NCBI RefSeq assembly: GCF_014534745.1 | Contig: NZ_JACVVP010000027.1 | Coordinates: 35,871-99,870 of the forward strand | DNA: 64,000 bases | Direction of reading: 5' to 3' | From: Flammeovirga sp. EKP202 | Lineage (GTDB): Bacteria > Bacteroidota > Bacteroidia > Cytophagales > Flammeovirgaceae | Shown: positions 1 through 6,277 of the stretch, piece after piece | Layout: every line of letters begins with the position of its first letter | How positions within the stretch are numbered: the first letter of the stretch is position 1 | Translations under genes and position numbers: made by a program | Notes under the pieces: generated by a model | What the model was told of the DNA's origin: nothing | The model's input: only the letters and a program-made list of their open reading frames with translations | The model's database searches: none

Positions 1-852
1 AATTACAGAGTAAGTTGCCCTCCTTCTCATCCTTTTGTAGCGTGCGATCAATGTTGGGAAAGCCAAGCACAAGCACAGTCTGCCGGATGTACAGATACGG
101 GGTCAACAGATGAATCAACATCCGACGATACTACTCCAGCTTCAAGTAACTGTCCTGCATCTCACCCTTATGAAGCATGTGGACAATGCTGGGCAGATCA
201 AGTACAAGCATTTAGTGCCGGTTGTACAGAAACTCCTCAAGAAGGAGATGATACAGCAAACGGTGGTAATGAAGGAAGTGGTAACCTTAATCCAGATAAC
301 ACTACTTGTGTTACACCTGTTGGTAATGGAAATGACGGCTGTCTAAATTCAGATGGTTACTTTGTTTCTCGTGATGGAGTGGTAAGTGATCCAGAAAATG
401 CTCGTTTAGCCATCCTTGATATCGAAGTGAACTTGGGTATTGATATTGATGATGGGTTTATTGAAAAATGTGGTTACCAAGGTACAGTACCATCTATCAA
501 TCCTACGATTACAGCTGCTGATGCTAAGATTTACTTTAAAGCCTTAATTGGTGAAGAAAAAGCACAATGGTTGATTGAAGATTTGGATACAAATGGTGAT
601 GGTATTTTGACAAGAAATGAGGCTAGCCAAGCAAAAGGATCTGATCCAAGACAGGTATTAAGAACAGGTTTTGGTCAAGAAAATGGTTTAGCCACAGATG
701 ATATTCTCGCATATATTGGTCTTTACCTTGGCGATGGTGCAATAGATAAATACGCTGGTGATTTATTACCAGAAGTACAAGACAACTTAGCCAAATTTAC
801 TAGAACTTGGCAGCCAGAGGTAATGAATTCAAATGGACGTTACAGAAACTAA
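1..852 (+). CDS. C-terminal part of a Cys-rich EF-hand protein (5' end outside window)
   Basis: The frame is open from the first base to a TAA at 850-852, giving 283 residues with no convincing internal start, so this is the 3' end of a longer gene. Residues 6-31 and 51-76 are two copies of a 26-residue motif of the form C-P-x-S-H-P-[FY]-x-A-C-x-Q-C-W-x-x-Q-x-Q-A-x-S-A-G-C-T, joined by a Ser/Thr/Asp-rich linker. A further acidic, Asn/Gly-rich linker follows. Near residue 196 there is a textbook EF-hand loop (DTNGDGILTRNE) with Asp, Asn, Asp and Glu at the calcium positions. Four Cys per motif suggest a disulphide-bonded, exported protein, but the signal peptide would lie outside the window. 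No type IX sorting domain is visible at the C-terminus. I do not recognise the family. A Rho-independent terminator follows at 930-966. Confidence 0.8.
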   Translation, partial: NYRVSCPPSHPFVACDQCWESQAQAQSAGCTDTGSTDESTSDDTTPASSNCPASHPYEACGQCWADQVQAFSAGCTETPQEGDDTANGGNEGSGNLNPDNTTCVTPVGNGNDGCLNSDGYFVSRDGVVSDPENARLAILDIEVNLGIDIDDGFIEKCGYQGTVPSINPTITAADAKIYFKALIGEEKAQWLIEDLDTNGDGILTRNEASQAKGSDPRQVLRTGFGQENGLATDDILAYIGLYLGDGAIDKYAGDLLPEVQDNLAKFTRTWQPEVMNSNGRYRN

Positions 853-929
853 CTACTCCTCATCGGTAGGGTCATTAATCATAATACTTTAGATGTGACC
901 TAGAACGAAATTCACAATCTATCATTATA

Positions 930-966
930 ATACCTTAATTGTTCTGCAATTAGGGTATTTTTTTTC
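930..966 (+). terminator. Rho-independent terminator of the EF-hand protein gene
   Basis: ATACCTTAATT and AATTAGGGTAT form an 11-bp stem with one G-U pair around a 7-nt loop, followed directly by a run of eight T. It lies 78 bases after the stop codon. Confidence 0.85.
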
Positions 967-1006
967 TTCAAAATTTGGAATTATTACATTAATGTTCTAA
1001 TGTTGT

Positions 1007-1030
1007 AGTGTAATAGTTAATTAGTACACT
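1007..1030. promoter_or_regulatory. YtrA-type GntR operator, AGTGTA-N12-TACACT
   Basis: A perfect inverted repeat (extended form TAGTGTA-N12-TACACTA) ends 14 bases before the ATG of the ABC ATPase. From memory, Bacillus subtilis YtrA binds AGTGTA-N13-TACACT ahead of its own ABC operon. The third gene of this operon encodes a YtrA-like GntR protein, so autoregulation at this site is the natural inference. Confidence 0.65.
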
Positions 1031-1044
1031 AAATAATTAATAAA

Positions 1045-1878
1045 ATGATCAACATAAATAATCTAACATTCGGGTATTCTCGAAGAAAAATATTATACGA
1101 TAACCTTGAATTAGAATTAAAAGAAGGAAATATATATGGTTTATTAGGTGAAAATGGAGCAGGTAAATCGACCTTATTGATGTTGATTGCCGGTTTAAAA
1201 AGACCACATTATGGAACCGTGGAAGTAGGAGGTCATTATGCTTCTGATGCTTCACCTGAGTTTTTAAGAGAGGTTTTCTTTATTCCAGAAGAGATGACCT
1301 TCCCCAATATTTCTATAGAAAATTATGTAGGGGTTTTAGCTCCCTTTTATCCAAAATTTGACCATACAGCATTTTTTGAAATGATTTCAGAATTTGGTCT
1401 AACACCAGATATGACACTTCACAATATGTCTTATGGTCAGAAGAAAAAAGCATTAATATCATTAGGTCTAGCTAGTAATACACGTTTGCTTTTGATGGAT
1501 GAACCTACAAACGGTTTAGATATTCCATCCAAAAGTCAGTTTAGAAAGTTAGTTGCAAAATATATGTCAGATGATAGAGTCTTTCTTATTTCTACCCATC
1601 AAGTGAGAGATTTGGAGAGTTTGATAGATCCAATTGTGATTGTAGATAGTGGTAAAGTTGTGTTCAATGAAACATTAGATAGCATTACAGAAAAGCTCCT
1701 TTTCACCACCGCTGATAAGGTGTTGAGTGAAGACGTTATTTATTTAGAAAAAGGTATTGCAGAAGATAAGGTGGTGGCCAAGAATACTTCAGGTGATGTC
1801 AGCAGAGTAAATCTTGAGTTATTGTTCAATGCCGTTTTAAGTGAAAAAACAGTAATGGTAGAAGCGTTGTCAAATTAA
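1045..1878 (+). CDS. ABC transporter ATP-binding protein (YtrB/CcmA-like)
   Basis: This 277-residue protein is a single nucleotide-binding domain. Walker A is GENGAGKST at 35-43, the signature is SYGQKKK at 129-135, Walker B ends in D152-E153, and the switch His is H185. The usual Q-loop glutamine appears to be replaced, the region reading FIPEE at 79-83. About 80 residues after the switch form a C-terminal extension typical of exporter-type ATPases. It should energise the permease encoded 18 bases downstream. The gene opens a three-gene operon (ATPase, permease, GntR regulator), an arrangement seen with envelope-stress ABC exporters in many bacteria. The exported substrate cannot be read from the sequence. 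The ATG at 1045 is the only start that keeps the N-terminal beta strand and leaves the operator upstream. Confidence 0.92.
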   Translation: MININNLTFGYSRRKILYDNLELELKEGNIYGLLGENGAGKSTLLMLIAGLKRPHYGTVEVGGHYASDASPEFLREVFFIPEEMTFPNISIENYVGVLAPFYPKFDHTAFFEMISEFGLTPDMTLHNMSYGQKKKALISLGLASNTRLLLMDEPTNGLDIPSKSQFRKLVAKYMSDDRVFLISTHQVRDLESLIDPIVIVDSGKVVFNETLDSITEKLLFTTADKVLSEDVIYLEKGIAEDKVVAKNTSGDVSRVNLELLFNAVLSEKTVMVEALSN

Positions 1879-1896
1879 TTAAAACTAACAATCATC

Positions 1897-2658
1897 ATGG
1901 AATCTAAAATAAATATCAGAAGAATCACTCATCTTTTAAAGTATGAGTTGGTATTATCAAAACAACCTTTATTGATAGGGATTTTAGGCGTTGTTGCCTT
2001 TATTTTAGCCATCAGTGCTATGGCAAGTAGTGTAGAACCTAAAGGATTGGTAAGAGTTAGTACAATGGAAAGTATTTATCCTCTACTTTTTGGTTTAGGT
2101 GGAGCAGTTGTGACTAGTTTTTCATTTCATAGAATTTCCACAAAGGGTGGAGCTTTGAATTATCTATCTCTACCTGCTTCTCGTGAAGAAAAGTTTTTAG
2201 TGATCTTCTTAAGTACTGTATTAATCTACCCCTTAGGTGTAACATTAGTTTTTGTGATTGGTCAGTTCATCGCAAAATTAGGCTGGACAGTAACAGGAGG
2301 AGAGTTCCAAATGTACAATCCTTTTCTTATCACTGATACAAACCTAATCAAGAATGTAACCTTGGGCTATTTTACAATGCATTCATTCTACTTCTTGGGT
2401 TCAATTTTATTCAAAAAGTATTCATTCTTAAAATCTACCGTAGCCTTCTTTGTCTTAGCATTTGTGTTTTGGCTAGTAGTTGCCATTGGTCTCGTTGCAT
2501 TAGTTGGAGCGGCGGCAGATCAAAACATGTTTACTTTCGAGTTTAATGATCAAATGATACAAGAGCGATTAGGATATGTAGTTCAAGTGGTAGTTGTTTC
2601 CTTTATTTTAGGATTATGGGGATTATCATTTTTAAAATTTAAAAAGAAGGAGGTGTAA
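1897..2658 (+). CDS. ABC transporter permease, six-helix type
   Basis: The 253-residue product has about six hydrophobic segments. They start near residues 24, 60, 100, 150, 180 and 225, and the chain ends in a basic KFKKKE tail, as in the ABC-2 / YtrC-type permeases. There is no periplasmic domain of note. It lies between the ATPase (18-base gap) and the GntR gene (1-base gap), so the three are almost certainly co-transcribed and the ATPase and permease form one exporter. The substrate is unknown. Related systems respond to cell-wall antibiotics or move multidrug substrates, but that is family knowledge, not something shown here. Confidence 0.82.
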   Translation: MESKINIRRITHLLKYELVLSKQPLLIGILGVVAFILAISAMASSVEPKGLVRVSTMESIYPLLFGLGGAVVTSFSFHRISTKGGALNYLSLPASREEKFLVIFLSTVLIYPLGVTLVFVIGQFIAKLGWTVTGGEFQMYNPFLITDTNLIKNVTLGYFTMHSFYFLGSILFKKYSFLKSTVAFFVLAFVFWLVVAIGLVALVGAAADQNMFTFEFNDQMIQERLGYVVQVVVVSFILGLWGLSFLKFKKKEV

Positions 2659-2659
2659 T

Positions 2660-3022
2660 ATGGAATTTACCAGCAATAAGGCAATTTATCTACAGATAAT
2701 GGATCTCATTTGCGAAAAGGTATTGAAAGGAACTTGGGGAGAGGGAGAAAAAATTCCTTCAGTGAGGCAGTTGGCTGTAGAGTTGGAGGTAAACCCAAAC
2801 ACAGTGGCAAGATCTTACTCTTCTCTTCAAGATGACGGCATTATCTTTAACAAAAGAGGAATAGGCTACTTTATAGCAGAAGAAGCATCGAAAATGGTTC
2901 AAAACGTAGAGAAATCGGCATTTATGAAAGACGATGTACCTACATTTTTCAAGAAGATTCAACTATTAGGGATCTCTTGGAATGAACTCTCAGAATTATA
3001 TCAACAATACGAACAGCAATAA
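2660..3022 (+). CDS. GntR-family regulator, YtrA subfamily
   Basis: This short (120-residue) GntR protein has a winged helix-turn-helix at about residues 10-75 (IPSVRQLAVELEVNPNTVAR is the recognition region). It ends in a small helical tail instead of a large effector domain, which is the YtrA architecture. Its ATG sits one base after the permease stop codon, so it is the last gene of the operon. The palindrome at 1007-1030 is a good candidate for its own binding site. Effector recognition in this subfamily is poorly defined and cannot be inferred here. A wobble-rich terminator hairpin follows at 3093-3130. Confidence 0.9.
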   Translation: MEFTSNKAIYLQIMDLICEKVLKGTWGEGEKIPSVRQLAVELEVNPNTVARSYSSLQDDGIIFNKRGIGYFIAEEASKMVQNVEKSAFMKDDVPTFFKKIQLLGISWNELSELYQQYEQQ

Positions 3023-3092
3023 GTTTTCTACTAGTGTCAAATCAAGAAAACAAAGTGTCAAATTAGCAAAGTTTAAAAACTAACTCACTATC

Positions 3093-3130
3093 AAGGCCTG
3101 CTCATCTCAAAATGGGTGGGCTTTATTATT
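3093..3130 (+). terminator. Terminator of the ABC/GntR operon
   Basis: GCCTGCTCAT and ATGGGTGGGC pair over 10 bp using three G-U wobbles around CTCAAA, followed by TTTATTATT. It lies 70 bases after the GntR stop and immediately before repeat R1. Confidence 0.65.
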
Positions 3131-3140
3131 ATATATTGAT

Positions 3141-3525
3141 GGATTTTTACAGCAAACTTTCAATCAATTATTCTGCAGGCTTTTGTGTCCTACTTTCAAG
3201 CTTCCTTCATCTTCATTTTTCCATTGATGAAAAACGAAGCAAAAAATCTAGGCTTAGAAGTCAAAAGCTAAATTTCATTCCTCTCGCCTCAATGATTTTA
3301 AACTCGCTTTGCTCAAACAAGAAAATCATTTTTAACGGCTCGATCCATGAAATTCTTAACGCTTTTCCCTTCAATGCCTGGGGGAGTACTATCAAACTAA
3401 AATGGTAGAAAGCTCACTGGTGCGAATGTTAAGTTAAGCGATAGCAGCATTCGTGTCCTTCAGATCATCAGAAATCTCCCGATTTCTAAAAGCCACAATT
3501 ATATGAATAACTTAGTTTATAATGT
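3141..3525 (+). repeat. Composite intergenic repeat copy R1 (subfamily B, left end decayed)
   Basis: Forward copy of the five-member family. The left terminal repeat (CTGTAAACTAA...) is not recognisable, and similarity starts near the TTTACA at 3145. The hairpin core is intact: TTTTTC/GAAAAA, TCTA/TAGA around GGCT, and AATGATTTT/AAAATCATT. The two-hairpin module lies at 3423-3487, and the right end reads CTTAGTTTATAATGT. Any open frame through it is a by-product of the repeat. Confidence 0.85.
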
Positions 3526-3677
3526 GTTTCAATTCAGCAACAATATTTTAGAGATAAGATGAGGGGAAGTCGAAAATGGGAGGCTGAAGAAATTTTATGG
3601 TATTGAAAAGAAAACAAATAGTGATTTCAAATGGTTATAATCACGAAGCATAAAAGATTATATTAAGCTATTAATAT

Positions 3678-3710
3678 CACCTTACAAATTTTATCTGTAA
3701 GGTGTTTTTT
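3678..3710 (+). terminator. Isolated plus-strand terminator
   Basis: CACCTTACA and TGTAAGGTG form a perfect 9-bp stem with a 9-nt loop and six T. There is no plus-strand gene in the preceding 650 bases, and the GntR operon already has a terminator at 3093-3130. The stretch 3526-3677 before it holds only short broken frames. Confidence 0.7.
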
Positions 3711-3761
3711 ATGTTGTCACTTCCATCATTGTTCCATGCATACATTGTGAAATGTTTTATA

Positions 3762-4316
3762 TTATTCATAGACCTTTTCTTGAGGAAGTAAAGCCTTTGC
3801 TTTATCAATTTCTTTATTCATGACAAGCTGATGGATTATTCTACACTGATCTGAAATGTCTTTAATTTCAACAATCCATTCATTGACATATTTAAATACA
3901 GCATCTCCAGAAAGTCCCACTTGTATAGCTCGATACTCTAATCTTTCCAAATTAATATTTCGTTCAGGGTCCCATTGGATTCGGACAGGAGCGTTTTGAA
4001 GTTTTTGTTTCCATTCCTCCTTTGAAGCATGAATACTTGGATCAAAATGTGAAATACAGGCATTTTGCATGGCCCATTCCCAGCCTTCACGCTTTATTTT
4101 GATTGCCAATACATGTTCTTGCCCCTCTTTTTGAGTCCACCCACAACGGTACATCATCCAGAGGAAAGAAGGTTTGATCCATGTCATTCGTTCCAGCTTA
4201 AAAGGTGGAACAAACTTTTGATTTTTCACAGCAGGAATTGCAATTTCGGGTCGGTAAGCCTGATATACGGTAATAGTTTCTTGATCGAAAACGGCACGAA
4301 TTTCTTTTTCTTTCAT
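3762..4316 (-). CDS. DUF4291 family protein
   Basis: The 184-residue product matches the DUF4291 family along its length, as I recognise it. It begins with an R-A-x-[FY]-D-x-x-T-I-x-V-Y-Q-A-Y segment (residues 7-22). The conserved F-x-x-x-R-M-T-W-I-K-P-S-F-L-W-M-M-Y-R stretch follows at about residues 40-58, then the Q-W-D-P-E-R-like segment near residues 112-118. There is no signal peptide or membrane segment, so it is probably cytoplasmic. Members occur widely in bacteria and fungi, and their biochemical role is not established. It is the only gene between repeat R1 and the sulfatase, and is separated from the latter by a terminator, so it is probably a single-gene unit. Confidence 0.88.
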   Translation of the reverse strand: MKEKEIRAVFDQETITVYQAYRPEIAIPAVKNQKFVPPFKLERMTWIKPSFLWMMYRCGWTQKEGQEHVLAIKIKREGWEWAMQNACISHFDPSIHASKEEWKQKLQNAPVRIQWDPERNINLERLEYRAIQVGLSGDAVFKYVNEWIVEIKDISDQCRIIHQLVMNKEIDKAKALLPQEKVYE

Positions 4317-4339
4317 CCCGTAAAAATAGTAATATTGCT

Positions 4340-4376
4340 GAAAAACCCTCTTACAAAAATCATTTCGTAAGAGGGT
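4340..4376 (-). terminator. Terminator of the sulfatase gene
   Basis: ACCCTCTTAC and GTAAGAGGGT form a perfect 10-bp stem. On the minus strand it is followed by five T. It lies 29 bases after the sulfatase stop codon and overlaps the upstream region of the DUF4291 gene. Confidence 0.85.
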
Positions 4377-4405
4377 AATGTATTGCTAAGCATTAATAAA
4401 ATGCT

Positions 4406-5965
4406 CTAGTTATGTGCCGCTTTCGTTGCTTCTGTTTGCTGCATAATCATCTCAATGATTTGATCTACAGAGAAGGAAGCTGCTTTTTGTTTTGGAGGAT
4501 ATTTCACTAAAGTATTCATGAAAGCACCCACTTTATCTTGTGCCATGTACAAGTAAGGAACATGATCAAAATACCAATCCCAATAAGCATTCGAGTCGAT
4601 ATCGGCTCTTTCGTAAGGATCACGACGAAGGTTGAAGATTTTTGGTAATCTTAGAGGAACGAAAGGCTCTGACCATACAGCCATTTGATGTGCTCTTTGT
4701 TCCATGAAAACTACTTTCCAATCGTCCATACGGATGGCGGTCAACTGTGCATCATCATTGAAGTACAAGAACTCATGACGAGGCGATTCTTCTTTACCCG
4801 CCAAGTGGTCCACTAAATCATAACCATCAAGGTGTGCTTTAAATTCTTTACCGTTGGCTTTTACACCACCTTTAAGTAAATCTTCTTTGATGGTTTCATT
4901 TCCAGCGTAGTGCAAGATTGTAGGCACCCAGTCTAAGTGAGAAACCATACCGTTAGAAACTTGACCAGCAGGGATGTGACCAGGATATTTTACGAAACAA
5001 GGTACACGGTAAGCACCTTCCCAGTTGGTGTTTTTCTCACCACGGAATGGTGTTACGGCAGCATCAGGCCATGAGTTATAGTGAGGACCATTGTCCGTAG
5101 AGTACATTACAAATGTATTTTCTTCTACACCTAACTCCTCAATGAAGTCTAGCATTTGACCGATCACTTGGTCATGAGAAACCATTGCGTCAGCATAAAT
5201 CCCTTGGCCGTTGGATAAACCTTTTTCATCTTCATTGATATGCGTTCTGAAGTGCATACGAGTCGTGTTGAACCATACGAAGAAAGGAGTTTCAGCGTCT
5301 ACTTGCGTTTTAATAAACTTCTGAGCAACGTCCATTACTTCAGTATCGATGGTTTCCATTCTTTTCTTTGTCAAAGGTCCTGTATCAGAAACACGACCAT
5401 CCGCATAAGAGTGAATTACGCCTCTTGGGCCAAATTTTTTCTTGAAAGCAGGGTCTTTTGGATAGTCAGGTAATTCTGGCTCTTCCTCCGCATTAAGGTG
5501 GTATAAGTTACCGAAAAATTCATCGAAACCGTGATTGGTAGGAAGGTCTACATCTCTGTCTCCAAAGTGATTTTTTCCAAATTGACCTGTAGCATAACCT
5601 TGTGCTTTCATCAACTCCGCTAAGGTAGGAGTGTCATCAGTAAGGCCTTTTTCAGCACCAGGAAGACCTACTTTAGTCATACCTGTACGAATACCTGATT
5701 GTCCTGTTATAAATGATGAACGACCTGCTGTACACGATTGCTCTGCCATATAGTCTGTAAAAGCAATTCCCTCTTCACCAATTCTATCAATATTTGGCGT
5801 CTTATAACCCATCATACCTCTGTTCCAGTAAGAAAGGTTATACATACCAATATCATCCCCCCAAAGAATTAAGAAATTTGGTTTTTCTGGTGCTTTTTTT
5901 GCAAAAGCGGTCGATCCTGTTAAGCCGAATAAAACGGCCAACGTTGTTAGTAATATATTTTTCAT
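4406..5965 (-). CDS. Secreted sulfatase (arylsulfatase, S1 family)
   Basis: The 519-residue protein has a cleavable signal peptide (about residues 1-22, ending AFA) and the alkaline-phosphatase-like sulfatase fold. Asp37-Asp38 (WGDDIG) are calcium ligands. The formylglycine motif is C78-T-A-G-R, with C78 the residue to be oxidised. This is the relaxed C-x-A-x-R form, not C-x-P-S-R. The G-x-F-G-K-x-H box follows near residue 130 (QFGKNHFGD) and the STDNGPH box further on. It should hydrolyse a sulfate ester, aryl or carbohydrate, in the periplasm or outside the cell. No formylglycine-generating enzyme is in the window. It stands alone with its own promoter candidate (6035-6062) and terminator (4340-4376), away from the alginate locus, whose substrate is not sulfated. 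Confidence 0.93.
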   Translation of the reverse strand: MKNILLTTLAVLFGLTGSTAFAKKAPEKPNFLILWGDDIGMYNLSYWNRGMMGYKTPNIDRIGEEGIAFTDYMAEQSCTAGRSSFITGQSGIRTGMTKVGLPGAEKGLTDDTPTLAELMKAQGYATGQFGKNHFGDRDVDLPTNHGFDEFFGNLYHLNAEEEPELPDYPKDPAFKKKFGPRGVIHSYADGRVSDTGPLTKKRMETIDTEVMDVAQKFIKTQVDAETPFFVWFNTTRMHFRTHINEDEKGLSNGQGIYADAMVSHDQVIGQMLDFIEELGVEENTFVMYSTDNGPHYNSWPDAAVTPFRGEKNTNWEGAYRVPCFVKYPGHIPAGQVSNGMVSHLDWVPTILHYAGNETIKEDLLKGGVKANGKEFKAHLDGYDLVDHLAGKEESPRHEFLYFNDDAQLTAIRMDDWKVVFMEQRAHQMAVWSEPFVPLRLPKIFNLRRDPYERADIDSNAYWDWYFDHVPYLYMAQDKVGAFMNTLVKYPPKQKAASFSVDQIIEMIMQQTEATKAAHN

Positions 5966-6034
5966 ATCAATGTATAGTTGTGAATATAATTATGACTCTA
6001 TATTAATAGAGTTGAGTATTTTGTTATTACATTT

Positions 6035-6062
6035 CAAATATACGTTGTTTGATATTGAACAA
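6035..6062 (-). promoter_or_regulatory. Bacteroidota-type promoter of the sulfatase
   Basis: On the minus strand, TTG-N17-TATATTTG fits the TTG / TAnnTTTG consensus with a spacer slightly short of the usual 19. It is 70 bases upstream of the start codon. The rest of 5966-6211 shows nothing else. Confidence 0.4.
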
Positions 6063-6211
6063 GTTTTAATGTTTAAGAAATGGTAAGATAATGAAAGTAA
6101 AACACTGTTTTATTTAACTTAAATTTAGATTTTAAGTTGATTTAGATTGGTTTTGATGAGTTTTAGAACCATTTTCATCATGATTTATTAAGTTTGTATT
6201 GAAACAAAAAT

Positions 6212-6241
6212 AAAAAAGACTACTAATATAGTAGTCTTTTT
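6212..6241 (-). terminator. Terminator of the type IX secreted protein gene
   Basis: AAAAGACTAC and GTAGTCTTTT form a near-perfect stem around TAATATA. T-runs on both strands make it potentially bidirectional. It lies 36 bases after the stop codon of the minus-strand gene at 6278-8368. Confidence 0.85.
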
Positions 6242-6277
6242 AACTCAACTGAAAAACTAATTTTTACTTCTATGCAA

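Noticed and set aside
3112..3408. 98-codon plus-strand open frame
   Set aside because: It runs from the GntR terminator through repeat R1. The same frame is broken in other repeat copies, and it has no protein features.
4406..5965. Sulfatase as part of the alginate locus
   Set aside because: Alginate is not sulfated, the gene is 30 kb away, and it has its own promoter and terminator.
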